A DNA stretch of 64,000 bases from Mesoplasma photuris ATCC 49581 (GCF_000702725.1 NZ_JNJI01000005.1:1-64000), one strand, 5' to 3'. Shown: positions 1-13,166, counted from the first letter of the stretch. The notes: generated from the letters alone by a model not told the origin. Translations and numbers: made by a program.

Positions 1-415
<415 letters not shown>

Positions 416-503
416 GATAAAATCTATTACAAACGCACATTTAAATAAACATTAAATTTCAATCTAGTATTCAGTTTTCAAAGAACAATCAAAACAATTT
501 AAG

Positions 504-613
504 ATCTGGTGATAATAGCGTAGAGGTCACACCTGTTCCCATGCCGAACACAGAAGTTAAGCTCTACTACGGCGACAATATTGCCTTGCGAGAAGATAGC
601 GAGTTGCCAGTTC
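504..613 (+). rRNA. rrf: 5S ribosomal RNA
   Basis: Conserved 5S core (CCCATGCCGAACACAGAAGT at 538-557) and complementary ends, CTGG near 506 with CCAG near 608. It lies behind 23S rRNA and directly before an intrinsic terminator, the usual end of an rRNA operon. End positions may be off by a few bases. Confidence 0.96.
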
Positions 614-621
614 TAAAAGAA

Positions 622-645
622 AAAGAACCTTTAGGTTCTTTTTTT
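622..645 (+). terminator. rRNA operon terminator
   Basis: Hairpin with arms AAAGAACC and GGTTCTTT around a TTTA loop, running into a T tract. It closes the rRNA operon. The following bases to 822 hold no gene; a TATAAT at 771-776 is a possible -10 box for the ABC operon. Confidence 0.9.
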
Positions 646-822
646 ATACTTATAAGATACTTTATTATTTAATATTTGATTGTAAAAATATTCTAAGTCA
701 GTAAATAGAAATCTAAATTTTATTTAAATTAAATAATTGAGGTTTGTTAAAAATATATTTTTTAATAATTTATAATCAAATTAGCATTAGAAATATAAAA
801 TACTAAGGAGTTTAAATTCAAT

Positions 823-1530
823 ATGATTAAAATTGAAAATTTAACAAAAAAATATTCAAAAACAGCAGGAAATTTCAATATAAATTTTGAATTAAAAGAA
901 GGTAAATCACTTGGAATAGTTGGTCCAAATGGGGCTGGAAAATCAACATTAATTAGACAATTAATGGGTTTTATAAAATCAGATTCAGGTAATATTTATT
1001 TTTCTGGGCTTGATCCAATTAAAAATCATGATGAATTAATGGCACATACTGGTTATATTGCTGGTGAACTAAATCTTATTGAACATTTAACAGGGAAACA
1101 ATATTTAAAATTAGTGAAGCAATTTAAAAAAGACTATGATGAGGAATTTTTTCAAAAATTAATTAAATATTTTGACATAGACATTGATAAAAAAATTAAA
1201 AGAATGTCAAAAGGAATGAAACAAAAGATTGCAATAATAGCTGCAGTTATGAACAAACCAAAGTTTTTGATTTTAGATGAACCAACATCTGGTTTGGATC
1301 CGGTTATGCAAAAAAGGTTTGTTAAATTGATTAAAAAATTAAATTTAGAAAATAACACTACCGTAATTATTTGTTCTCATATTCTTGATGAAATAATGGA
1401 AGCAACTGATGAATTGATTTTTCTTAAAGATGGCAAAATCGTTGAAAACTTTGTTACAAACGATTTTGAACAATTGGAAAAATTAAAAGAAGTTTTTGAT
1501 GGGATATACAAAGATGAAGCATCCATTTAA
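823..1530 (+). CDS. ABC transporter ATP-binding protein (ABC-2 exporter type)
   Basis: ATPase subunit of an ABC exporter; it should couple ATP hydrolysis to the two membrane proteins encoded just downstream. Visible motifs are Walker A GPNGAGKST (residues 34-42), a signature variant MSKGMKQK, Walker B FLILDEPTSGLDP and the switch histidine in ICSHILDE. At 235 residues it is a single nucleotide-binding domain, like the DrrA/NatA/CcmA group. A good ribosome binding site AAGGAG (805-810) fixes the start. The 3' end overlaps the next gene, suggesting translational coupling. The substrate (drug, peptide or lipid) cannot be told from sequence. Confidence 0.93.
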   Translation: MIKIENLTKKYSKTAGNFNINFELKEGKSLGIVGPNGAGKSTLIRQLMGFIKSDSGNIYFSGLDPIKNHDELMAHTGYIAGELNLIEHLTGKQYLKLVKQFKKDYDEEFFQKLIKYFDIDIDKKIKRMSKGMKQKIAIIAAVMNKPKFLILDEPTSGLDPVMQKRFVKLIKKLNLENNTTVIICSHILDEIMEATDELIFLKDGKIVENFVTNDFEQLEKLKEVFDGIYKDEASI

Positions 1531-2446
1531 AAATTCAAATATAACATTTTCAATATCAAGAAATGTATGAAGATATGTATTGAAAAATATTTTAATTAAC
1601 ATTAAATTAATTATTATTTTTTTGGTTATTTACTTTTTAATTTCAATGATTCCTATCGTTATATCTTCAATGAACTCAAGTCAGTCATTAAAAGCTTTTG
1701 GTGATTCAACTCTTTTTGTTAAAGATGATAATTTTAAAATTAATATAATTTCTATTTCATCAATATTTAATACTATAACTTTTGGTCCTACAACGATAAT
1801 TGTAACAATTGTTTTTGTTCTATTATTTAGTAACAAAACAATATCTGGAGAGTTAGAACGTGGTTCAATTTCTTTTTGATTAGTTAAGCCAATAAAAGTT
1901 AAAGACATTATTTGAATAAAAACAATTACAATTTATTTAACTATAATTTCTTGTTGATTAATTTCATTTTTAATTTCTTCGATATCGTTAGTTGGAATTG
2001 TTGATAAAAATCAAATTGCATTTGCATTTTTAAAAATGTTTCAACATTTAATAATATTACTATTTTTAACATCTATAGTAATATACACTAATTTATTATT
2101 AGTTGAATCTAGAGAATGATTTAACATTTTATGATTTTCAATAATTATATATACGATTTTTTCAATGGTTGCGCCAATGTTTATTTCTAACCCAATAGTT
2201 AAATTTTTAGGAATTGAATCTATATTGCCTAGAATTACAGACTATTCAAATCATGAAATCAATAATGTAATTGAGTTTACGTCGGGTAATACTGATTTTT
2301 TTCAAGTTTTTTATAAAAAAAATGAAATAGGTGTCTATGGAATAATACAATACGTTTTATTTTTACCATTAATTTTATTCTCAATAATTACTATAAATTT
2401 TATTGGTATAAATATAAAATGAAGCAATAAAGAATTTAATATATAG
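1514..2446 (+). CDS. ABC-2 type permease subunit
   Basis: Integral membrane protein of 310 residues, with about six hydrophobic segments, read through several UGA tryptophan codons. After the second membrane segment comes SGELERGSISFWLVKP, which resembles the conserved coupling helix of ABC-2 permeases (G-E-x-E-x-G-x-x). The start at 1514 lies inside the end of the ATPase gene in another frame. Together with the upstream ATPase and the similar downstream permease it should form a heterodimeric exporter. I base this on topology, coupling motif and operon position; there is no substrate clue. Confidence 0.82.
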
Positions 2447-2456
2447 AAGGATCAAT

Positions 2457-3368
2457 ATGAAAATTAAATCAAACAACATTATGAACATAATAAATTATCA
2501 TTCTAAAAAAAATTGAAAATTTATATGTGTTTTTTCAATAATTTTATTTTTAATAGCTTCGCTAGCAATAATTATTGTGGGCTTTAACTTTCCAAATAAT
2601 GTTTTAAAGACAATATCTGAATCAAGTTATAAGCTCGATGATATTCCTACGACTTATGGACTTGTAACATTTAGTACAATTTTAAATGCATTTATATTTG
2701 GTGCTCCAATGATATCAATTTTAGTTATCTGTTCTTCTTTCTTTATAACAAACATTTTTTCTAAAGAAGTTGTTACAGGTGAAGTGGGCTTTTGATTATC
2801 TACAAGCACAAGTCGTCAAAAAATATATTTAGCAAAATTGTTTTTTATATTTTTAACAACATTTATATTAGTTTTTCCAATAGTTATTTCAGCACCAATA
2901 TTATTATCGATTTTCAATGTAGCAGATAAAGAAAATATTAAACTCGTATTTTTCCAAGGTCTTGAAATGTTATTCTTAATTATGATTATAAATTCGTTCT
3001 TAATTTTTATAAATATATTATTGAATGATAAAGTTATTTGATTTTGGATCATAACTTTTGTTCTTATAATTATTTTAGCGGCAATAGGTTTAACAGATTT
3101 TCTGTATAGAACAAATCCTTATGATTATGCAATATTTCAATATAATAAATACTTTTCATTTTATTTATTTTCTCCTGGTCTTTTATATTCAGGTACTGAA
3201 TCTAAAGAATATTTAATTGATAATGGTGTTCAATTAATACAATTAATGAATTTACCAAAAAATAAAGAATTTATAGTATCATTAGCAATTATCGATCCGA
3301 TATTATTAACATTATCAATATTTTTTGGAATTTTCACTTTTTCTAGAAAAAATTTCTTAAATCTTTAA
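2457..3368 (+). CDS. ABC-2 type permease subunit, second
   Basis: A second membrane protein (303 residues) of the same build as its neighbour: an N-terminal membrane segment, then a segment followed by the coupling-helix-like stretch SKEVVTGEVGFWLSTSTSRQ, then four further hydrophobic segments. It starts 10 bases after the preceding stop with AGAAGGA as ribosome binding site. It is probably the other half of the exporter's membrane channel. No terminator is obvious directly after it; the following gene has its own ribosome binding site after an 89-base gap. Confidence 0.8.
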
Positions 3369-3457
3369 AGCCAAATAAAATTTTAAAATATAAATTTCTA
3401 TTTACTCATTTAAAATATTTTCAAAAAATCATATAGAATATTTTAAAAGGAGTAATT

Positions 3458-4459
3458 ATGAAGAAAATATGAATCACAGTTACTGGATATGATAAGAAGA
3501 AAATGACGTCACATTCTCAATTTGAAGAAGTTGATGTTATCAATGAGGAAAATGGATTATTTAGTTACACACATAAAGGTGATAAATATTTAATTACTGA
3601 AAATGAAATTGATATTTATAATACTAGATATAAAATTTATAATAATGCAAAATTAATGAATGAAGTATATTCTACAATTAAAACTAATTTACCGTTATTT
3701 TTAATTCCACTAGTTACAAAGTTTGTTCAACAAGCTGTCCCTAATCAAAAAGAAAATGATATCATGACTTTGTTTGGTAAAAACAATTTAGTAACACTGA
3801 AATTAACAACTTTGATTAACATTATTGAAACAAATACTAAAGCAATTATGTCTTCAATGTTATTGAGAATGGACACAGAAAATATTATTAATACTAAAAC
3901 TAATATCATTTCCAATTTATTTTTAATTTTTCAATCATTTGTTACTTTTAACTTTATTTATAATTATTATGATATTAATGAAGATTTAAGTGAGAAGCTA
4001 GAATCTGAAATTTGAAAATTTAATCCTAATCATGAGTATAAAGAAATAGCTGAAGCTTCAATTTCATTTCAGAATTTATTGCCAATCGCAACTTTAGAAG
4101 AAACTCTTAAAGCTTTCGATGATTTAGCTATAATTAGGAATATTATGAACCACCCTTTTGGATATTTTTCAACTAATAAAAAAGTAGATGGTAAATATAC
4201 TTATTGACAAATCGACTGAAACGGAACTGAAGATGAAGATAATCATAAAGATTTGTCCACTGTTATAATTTCAAAAATTGGAAATAGAAAAACTGAAGCA
4301 GAACCAGATCTACAAGTCTTATTACAAAATATTATTTCTAAATTTGACAACCAATCTAAAGAAAATGAACATGTAGTAGATATTTATAAAATGAGTAATC
4401 AAATACTAGAAAGTCTTATTATTTGATTTGAAAATTTCAGAAACAATTATAACCATTAA
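3458..4459 (+). CDS. unknown protein with HEPN-like Rx4H motif
   Basis: A soluble, mostly helical protein of 333 residues with no recognised family. An N-terminal part of about 75 residues (WITVTGYDKKK, then a region rich in Asp/Glu and beta-prone stretches) precedes a helical domain. Near residues 218-236 it reads AFDDLAIIRNIMNHPFGYF: an arginine-asparagine followed four residues on by histidine (R227, H232), the signature arrangement of HEPN-domain ribonucleases and Abi-like proteins. The family call is inference from this motif and the helical context. It stands between two ABC transporter genes and has its own ribosome binding site and terminator, so it may be a single-gene unit. Confidence 0.7.
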
Positions 4460-4475
4460 ATTGGTTTTTTTATTT
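4451..4475 (+). terminator. intrinsic terminator overlapping the stop of the HEPN-like gene
   Basis: Arms AACCA and TGGTT around a short AT loop, then a T tract. It overlaps the TAA stop at 4457-4459. The short stem makes it a weak to moderate terminator. A TATAAT box at 4503-4508 follows and could start the next gene. Confidence 0.6.
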
Positions 4476-4529
4476 TGAATGTATTAATAAATTGTAATAG
4501 AATATAATATAAATATATCGGAGTTTTAA

Positions 4530-7500
4530 ATGAAGCAAATCATCAAAAGTTACTTAAAAACATTTTTTAAAAACTGAGTGTCTGCGATAGGTACACTTCT
4601 TTTTCTTGTGATGTTAGTAACTGTAGTGATTGGTATGGTTTCAACACCACTACAACTAAAAACAAAATTAACTTCTTTTAAAAACAAAACAACACCATAT
4701 GATACTCAAATAAAAGTTGAAGCTTCAACAGAGTATGATCAAGAATTTACTTATAATTTTTTCTATAAAGCAGATATTGAAAAGTATGAAGAATTTTTTG
4801 GTTCTGATATCGAAATTTCTAATTTTGATGATAAAACTTTTTTATCAGAATCAACGTTAATGATCATCGATCAAGATATGGAAAAAAATTTTGGATCAAT
4901 TAATTGAAGAGAAGTAGCCGATAATCAAGACGATTTAATGCATTATAGTGTTATCACTAAACTTAATGAAATAATTAATAATGGTTTAATAAACTTTAGA
5001 ACTGGTGCTTTGAGTAAAACAAATGCATATTTTGTTTATTCAAATAACGATCAAAAGTCTCAAGAATTTAAAGCAGGTTATATCGAAGAAATGACAAATA
5101 TCATTATAAAAGATATAACAGATGCTCTTTGAAGTTCTAATTATGATCAAAATTTAATTAATTTAAAAAATAACGAAGATTTAATTTCTGCAGTTGTTAG
5201 ATCAATTACTAAAATGGATGAAGCTTTTAAACAAAATGGTGGTTCAGGTATTGATATTACTAGTTTAATTTCAAGCGGAACTATTCCTAATATCAAAGAC
5301 ATTTTAATTTTTTTAAATGATTCTTTAAATGAAAATATTAATGAAATTTTTAAAGAAGGTAATAAAATTTATTTACTTGGTTTTCAGTTTATTAATTTAG
5401 ATTTTTATAACATTCTAAAACAACAAGGTAATGACTATAATGATCAAACATTTTTAATTAGAAAAGTTATAAAAAATTCTAATAAATTTTATAATCAGTA
5501 TTTATTAGATGTTGAGCAAACATATTTATTATCAAAAATTGAAGCAGGATCTATTTCACCTTCGAAATCGATTCAATTAGCAACTTATGATAATGATCAA
5601 AAATTTAATGAATTATTTTATAGTGAAGGAAGTAGTGTAATTGATCAAAATTCACAACCAAATTCTTTATCAAGAAAAGAACTTCCGGGTGTAGTTATTT
5701 CATCAGGTTATGCAAAAGCTAACAATATTAATGTTGGTGATGTTTTCACAACTCCATCTTCGCCAGTAACTTCGTTACTGTTTAATATTGATAAAAAAGA
5801 TGCTTATTACGCTAATGAAATAAGTTTTGAAGTAACGGGTATTGGTAATAAACTTGATGACTTGGTTCCAAGTGACGGTTTTAGTGGTCTTACTCAAAAA
5901 ATTGATACATTTGGTTTTGCTTATGCTTCAAAAGAAATGCTAAGAGAGATTCATGCTACAAATTGAAATTTTTCAAAAACTCCTTCAAACAGTTATTCTA
6001 TGAACTATAAAGTTAAAAACAACATCGCTACAAATAATATTGCAAATATTTTTAAAAGTGAAAATAACGATTTTATATTCGATCAAAAAGAAGAAGTGTT
6101 CATCGATTGATCAGATTCAAGTATAGCTAATAAAATAAGTAATATAAATTTACAAGTATTTATTTTTATAAGTTTAGGAGTTGCTGTTTTAGTTTTAGCA
6201 TTCATTTTTATTAACTTTACAATAAAAAAAGAAATGAATGAAACAAGAAAACAACTAGGTATTTTTAAATCATTTGGTTATAAAGTTAAAGAACTATCTT
6301 GAATTTTCGCTTTAAAAACTTATCTTCAAATTTTATTGGGATTAATATTGGGGTGACTTGTTTCAATTCCGTTCCAAATATATGCATCAAACAGTTTTGG
6401 AGCAGTTGTGACATTTGAGTATTCACAAGTTTATACAGGACCAGTATTCTTATCAATATTATTTATAATAATTCCAGTTATATTTTTACTTCTATCTTTT
6501 GGTTTAACGATTTTATATTTAAGAGAACCAACTCTATCATTAATTAATAATCAAAATAAATTAGGTAAGAAAAAGAAACAAAATTTCTTCAATGCTATAT
6601 TAGCAAAACACCAATTTGCATTTGGTTATCGATTACGTGGCGCTTTTGTAAAAGCAGCCAAAGGTAAATTTATTATCGTTCAATTCTTATTTGCTTTTTC
6701 AGCATTAGTTTATACAATGATGTTTGGAGCGCAAGCATTGCTTACACAAACTATCGATCAAGGATTAAGAATGATAAATGATGATACCGATCATAGATAT
6801 ATCTGAGAATATGATTCAAATATTAATATTACAAAAGGCCAAGAAAAATTTAACATTTATGGTGTTAATGAAGAAGAATTTGTAGACGGTCTTTTAAAAT
6901 CATATGATTATAAAAATTCTGATAGTATTAATAAAGCAATTGATACTAATGAGGAATCTTCAGACTCTAGATATAGAATAAAAGCCTTGATGCAAGCGAT
7001 CAGAAATACATTGGTTCAAGAAGAGGGGATAGAAAAAGTTTTACTTCCAAAAGAAGGAATCGAGTTTTTCTTATCTACATTATCTAATTCAAGTGCAAAA
7101 TCTCCAGTTTTTGTTAGAGATTATTATTTAAATACGATGAATGCCTATAAAATGTTAGATTCTGATCTATTAAAAGATCAAGAAGAATTAATAAAAGCTA
7201 ATCAATCAATAGATATTACATTAGATGATTTAAACCAAAATTCAGAAGATTGAATACAAGATTTAAGTGCTAATAATATTGGCGATGATCTAGAAAAAAC
7301 ATTTTTTGGTATGAAACCATATGATAGAGCAGAAGAAAAATTTAACAATATGTTTATAACTGATTCATCTAGATTAATAGCTATTAAAATGGCTGAAACT
7401 TACGGTCAAGCAATATTTATAAAAGAGCTTACAAACAATTTTACAGAATTAGACAAAATTCAAAATTATACGCAAGAAGAATTCGATATTGCTTATAATA

Positions 7501-8942
7501 AATTACTTGAAGATCAGTTGTTAAATGATTTTGATCCTAATAATAGTATTTATTGATCAATGTCAACCAATCCGATTATGCAATATTTATCTAATTCTTT
7601 ACAAAGTAAAGAATTTGCTGATCAAATCAATTCAAAAGCAACAAGTAGAGCATCCACTGGAGGATTAAACTTAAATTTAGTATCAGCTACAGGTCAAACA
7701 ATTATTATGGGTTCAATGATGCTTGATGAAATTAAATCTATTGATGAAGAACCAGTTGTCACTTTTAATCAATTGTTTTATGATTCAACAATGGAACATT
7801 TAGATTACAATATGGATGCTTTATTCGATGATAGTAAAGTTAAAAATGTTGGAGCAGCAATAGTTTTATCTGATTATGATAGTAACAATAATATTTTAGG
7901 TGATCCAAGAAATCAATTAAATTTTGATGGTGTTTCTAACCAAATTATTGAAGATTTATCGTATGATTATGAAGGTGAAAATAAATTTAATGCAGTTATT
8001 GATTATTATTTTGCTAAAAAAAATAATATAAAAGTTGGCGATCATATTCAAATGACAACAGATACTATTCAAAAAATTCCTTTCACAGTTGTTGTAACAG
8101 GAATTAATGAAGCTGTTAAAATTCAACTTACACAAAAACCACAAGTACAATTAGATTACAGATTATTCTTTGATAAAATGTTTGATGATGCTTTAAAAGA
8201 AATTATGTCCGCAGATGATTACAAACGTTTATTAATAAATGAAGTTTGATCACGTAAAGAAATGTTAAGTGGAAATATTGATATAAATGATTTACAAGGA
8301 TCGGTATCAAAAATGAAGTTTACAGGAGATACAATTGCCATTAAAGTCAATAATGATTCTGCAATTCTAACATCATTATTTGATGGACTATTTAAAGAAT
8401 TGGATTCAATCAAAAGTAAATTTAATCAAATTGATGATGCGAGTGGTATGTATACAAATCCTAATCCAATTAGTGGTGATATTCACACAACAGGAATTCC
8501 AATTAATATTTCAAAAACAGCTGTTAAAATACTTGTTGATAGTATGCAGCAATTAATGATGATCTTGATTTTATTACAAACATTATTATTATCAATTATT
8601 TTGATAGTTGTTATGAATATTATTGTTGAAGAATCAACAAGAACAATCTTAACAATGAAGTCTCTTGGTTATAAACGAAGACAAATAAATTGAGTTGTAA
8701 TGGGAAGTTATGTTATTGGAGCAATAATATCATTTATTGTAGCTTATATTTTATCAATTGTTGTTTGAGCGGTATTTGTTCAAATTGCTGCAGCGCAGTG
8801 ATCACTATACATGTCTATACCATTTAGTTGACAAGCAATTGTTATCACGTTCTTAGTTTTAGGGTTTGTAATTACTTTAGGATGATGAGCATCAGACAAG
8901 CAAGTTCAAAATAAGCCATTATCTAGAATTACAAATTTTTAG
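4530..8942 (+). CDS. giant FtsX-family ABC transporter permease
   Basis: A 1470-residue membrane protein, spread over many UGA codons. Order of parts: one N-terminal membrane segment (about residues 17-40); a large external domain; a three-segment FtsX-type core at about 535-675, with the typical cytoplasmic stretch TRKQLGIFKSFGYK; another membrane segment near 715; a second large external domain; and a second FtsX core at about 1335-1470 with RTILTMKSLGYKRRQINW. This two-repeat layout matches MacB/LolC- and BceB-type permeases that move lipids or peptides or sense them outside the cell. No ATPase gene adjoins it, so its partner is either elsewhere or the protein at 823. Start follows TCGGAG. 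Confidence 0.88.
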
Positions 8943-8951
8943 TTAATAAAG

Positions 8952-8973
8952 AAACCTTTTATGAGGTTTTTTT
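8952..8973 (+). terminator. terminator of the FtsX-type permease gene
   Basis: Arms AAACCT (8952-8957) and AGGTTT (8964-8969), followed by T residues, ten bases after the TAG stop. Confidence 0.8.
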
Positions 8974-9002
8974 ATTTGTTAAAATATATAAGAGGTAATA
9001 CT

Positions 9003-9623
9003 ATGAGTGAATATGAAAAAATAGCATTAGAATTTAAAAATAATTCAATTTCAAAAATAAATTATGCAGACTTTAAAAAATATAAAATTAAATGAAAATT
9101 TGATGGTTTTGAAAATATAGTTTCAAAACCAATTTTCCTTACTTATTTACAAACTAATTTTGATTTTCAATTTAGTATTGATATGATCAATAAAATTGAA
9201 GAAGAAATAGATGAAATGCGTCATATTTTTAAATTAACTTCTGAAGGAGCACAAACCTATTTAAATGAAATTGGCATTCCTGAAATTATAATTAAAAACT
9301 ATAACAGATTTTTATTAACTGCTTATACTGATTTGAGAAATTTTATTAATCAAGCATTAATTCCATGAGTTTTTTATCAAGAATTAAGAGAAGATTGATC
9401 AGAGGGCAAAGTTAAATTTGACACAAATAAATATTACGAATATAAATTTCAAAAACTTAAATATGATTTTCAAAATAATTTAAAAAAGGTTTTAAAATCT
9501 ATTTCAAAAATTATGCCAAATGATCAAACTTTAAACTTGATGCTGAGCACATATGATGATGATATGGCAATTAAAGAACATAATATTTATCAATTAAAAT
9601 TAGCTTCTAAAAAAGAAGACTAA
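9003..9623 (+). CDS. hypothetical helical protein
   Basis: A protein of 206 residues that I do not recognise. It is charged, without signal peptide or membrane segments, and is predicted by eye to be mainly alpha-helical, with a middle stretch of alternating acidic and hydrophobic residues (MINKIEEEIDEMRHIF). The start ATG follows AGAGG. It has its own position between the permease terminator and pheS and shows no clear tie to either. Codon use (UGA for Trp, AT-rich third positions) is like its neighbours. Confidence 0.75.
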
Positions 9624-9719
9624 ATTAAAAAATATTATTTCAATATTTATATTTTAAATCAAACCGTACTTATAAAATAATATTAAAAGTAGTAAAATTA
9701 TAAAATGAAAGAGGTACTT

Positions 9720-10772
9720 ATGTTAAATAAATTAAAGGACATATTAGAAAAATTTAATACTAAAATAAATGAAATAGAAACTCTTGAGCAGTTAGAACAA
9801 ATTAAACAAGATTTTAGTGGAAAAGATTCACCTCTAATCCCTATTCTGAAATCAATTAAAAGTGCATCACCTGAAGAACGTCAAGAAGTTGGTAAGCTTG
9901 CTAATGATGTTAAAATTGAAATATCAACAAAATTAAATGCTAAATTTGATACTTTCCAAAAAAACATTTTGAAAGAAAAATTGGCGAGTGAAAAAATCGA
10001 CGTTTCTTTAGTTGGCACAGATATTAAATTTGGTACAAAGCATCCTCTAAACTTAGTTATTGAAGAAATCAGTGATATTTTTACTGAAATTGGATATGAA
10101 ATGGTTGATGGTCAAGAAGTAGAACAAGATTTATTTAACTTTCAAAATCTTAATTTACCTATCGGTCATCCAGCTCGTGATATGCAAGATACATTTTATA
10201 TTAATGATGAAATTGTAATGAGAACTCACTGTACAAATATGACAGCAAGAATGTTAACAGAACTTTCAAAACAAAAAACTAATGAAAAAAACTTAGCAGC
10301 AATTTCATATGGTAATGTATATCGTAGAGATGATGATGATGCAACTCACTCACATCAATTTATGCAAATCGATGGATTCGCAGTTGGTCAAAAAGTATCC
10401 TTTGCAAATTTAAAATGAATTTTAAAATACATGTGTCAAAGATTATTTAATGAAAATGTCAACATTCGTTTGAGACCAAGCTTCTTCCCATTTACTGAAC
10501 CAAGTGTTGAAGTAGATGTATCATGTTTTAAATGTGAAGGAAAAGGTTGTTCATTATGTAAACAATCTGGTTGAATTGAAATTCTTGGAGCAGGAATGAT
10601 AAATGAACAAGTGATGGAATTGAATGGTTTAGATCCTAAAACAACAACAGGATTGGCTTTCGGTATTGGAGTAGAGCGTATCGCGATGTTAAAATTCGGA
10701 ATTAATAATATTAGATCATTTTATGAAAATAATGTTAAATTTTTAGACCAATTTAAATTTTATGGAGAATAG
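9720..10772 (+). CDS. pheS: phenylalanine--tRNA ligase alpha subunit
   Basis: Catalytic subunit of the alpha2-beta2 enzyme that charges tRNA-Phe in the cytoplasm. N-terminal coiled-coil about residues 1-85, then the class II synthetase core with [12 protein letters not shown], motif 2 region [18 protein letters not shown], the bacterial PheS cysteine pattern [17 protein letters not shown] and motif 3 [13 protein letters not shown]. Length 350 fits the family. I chose the ATG at 9720 because AAAGAGG sits 6 bases before it; an in-frame ATG at 9705 lacks a binding site. pheT follows after 12 bases. Confidence 0.97.
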
Positions 10773-10784
10773 GAGGAACTATAG

Positions 10785-13166
10785 ATGATAATTACAAGAA
10801 AATGATTAGAAAAATCAATCGATTTAAAAAATGTGTCAAATGATCAAATAACAGTTGCTCTTAATTCATTAGGTTTTGAAGTAGAAGAAACTTGTGATCT
10901 TTCAAAATTAAATGGTGAATTGATTATTGGACATGTTTTACATTCAGAACCAATTGAAGGAACACATTTAAGATTTAATAAAGTAAACGTTGGTTCTCAA
11001 GAATTAGATATAGTTTGTGGAGCACCTAATGTTGATAAAGGTCAATTTGTGATCGTTGCTTTACCAGGGGTGACAATATCAAATGGGATGACTCTTGATA
11101 TAAGAGAAATACGTGGTTACCGTTCTCATGGTATGATTTGTTCTTTAACTGAAATTGGTTTAAGTGCAAATGTTTTAACCGATTTAGAAAACGATTCAAT
11201 TTATGAAATTGAATCAAATGAAGATTTGACAAAATTAATTGGTAAATCAGTTTCAGAGATTAATTTTAATGATTTTATTTGAGATATGGATTTAACTTTA
11301 AATAGAAGCGATGCTTTATCAGCTATTCAATTAGCTAAAGAAATATCAAATTACTTTAATTTAGAATTAAATTTACAGTCTCTGATCGAAGTTAATACTA
11401 ATAAAAACTTAGAGGTTAATGGTTTAACTTTAACAACTAGTTTAACAAAAGAAGAATTAAATACAATATCAATTGCAAGTTTAAAAGTTAAAAGTGGTAA
11501 ACATAAAGTTGATGCTAAAGATGATTTATGATTAAAAATATCAGGATCAAAAACTACTGATAACTTTTATGAGGACTTAGCTAATGCATCAGCAATCATT
11601 TCTGGTCAACCAATTATTTTGGTTGATGCAGATAAAATTAAATCGCTTAATTTAACTAAAATGTTAATAGATAATAAAGAAATGGTTGTCTTATTGAATG
11701 AAGATTCTATTGTTAATATTTTAGGTAATAAAACAGAAGAAGCATTCAAAGTAACTGACACAACAGTAAATGTGTTAGCAATCATGATAAACGCATCAAA
11801 AACTTTAATGCGTAAACAGCAAAAAACTTTAAATACATCTAATGTTGATATTCAAAGATATATCAAGCCTTTAAATCCGAATTTAAGTAATTTAGCATTG
11901 AGCTCATTAGTTAAAATACTAGAACAATATGATGTTCTTGAAGCGTTTAGTGATGTTAAAAAAATTATTGATAATTCAAAATGACAAAATAAAGTAATAA
12001 CTTTAACTTTACAAAAAATTAAAGATTTCTTAGGAATCGAAATATCTGCAAAAGAAGTTATTGAATTATTTAAAAATTTGGATTTTACAATTTCTTATAA
12101 TGAAGCAATTGATGGGTTTACTTTTGTAGCTGATGAAAATAGAACTGATCTTTATGGTCAAAACGATATTTGTGAAGAAGTTGCACGTCTATATGGATAT
12201 GACAATATTAAAGAAGTTCCTCCAATGATTGTGGCTAGAAAAAATTCTAAAAACACAAATCAAAAATTACAAACAAAATTAACAGATTACTTAATTGGTA
12301 AGGGATTTAATAATGTTAAAACTTATTCATTAATAGAAAAAGATGAAGTTGAAAAATGAAATCTTTTCAATATTGATGAACCAATTTCATTAATGAGTCC
12401 ACTTTCAAAAATTCGTGAAACATATAGAACGAATTTAGCAAAATCTTTAGTTGATGTAGCTATTTATAATTCAAGCGTTGATAATAAACATGTTCAATTA
12501 TTTGAAATCGCTGATATTTATGCAAAAAACTTAAGAGAAAGACATTTAAGTTTATTAATTTCAGGTAATTTAATTGAAGATAGAATTAATAAATTTACAA
12601 TTGAATCAAATTACTTTTATTTAAAAGGAATCGTTGAAGAAATTTTTAAATTATATAAAGTTGACTTATCAAAAATCACTTTTGCAAACAATGAAGAAGT
12701 AATTGATGAAATTCATCCATTTATTAATGCAGAAATTAAGTTTGAAGATGAGTTAATTGGTTATATTTTTAAACTAAATCCTAAATTCGAAAATGTTAAA
12801 AAAATTAATAAAACTTTTGTGGTTGAATTAAACATTAATCTTTTAGAAAAATTATCACAAAAAATTTATAGTTCTAAAGAGCTTTCAAAATTCCAACAAT
12901 CATCAAGAGATATTTCTCTATTAATTTCAAAAAATGATAAATATGAAGAAATTGTTAAAAATATGATTATTGGTGTTAACAATTTAATTTCAATTAAATT
13001 GTTAGATGAATATTTCGGTGAAGAATTAGATGCTAACAATCAAAAATCATTAGCGATTTCATTAGTATTCAATAATCTAGATCACCAATTAACAGAAAAT
13101 GAAATTAATGAAGAATGAAGCAAAGTTTTATCAAATGTTTCTAAAATGGATATTAAGGTAAGATAA
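10785..13166 (+). CDS. pheT: phenylalanine--tRNA ligase beta subunit
   Basis: Partner of PheS: tRNA-binding and editing subunit. The 793-residue chain shows the EMAP-like tRNA-binding domain at about 40-150 (CGAPNV, ALPG, REIRGYRSHGMICS), then B3/B4 and B5 regions (DENRTDLYGQNDICEEVARLYGYDN), the pseudo-synthetase core, and a C-terminal FDX-ACB domain beginning near FQQSSRDISLLIS. Full length for the family. Its start follows AGGAGG. The next gene begins 1 base after its stop. Confidence 0.97.

Noticed and set aside
4530-8942. Appearance of a broken permease gene (many short fragments under the standard code)
   Set aside because: All breaks are UGA in one frame, read as Trp in code 4; the fragments join into one uninterrupted chain.
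9705-9719. Earlier in-frame ATG for pheS
   Set aside because: No ribosome binding site before it, while AAAGAGG suits the ATG at 9720.
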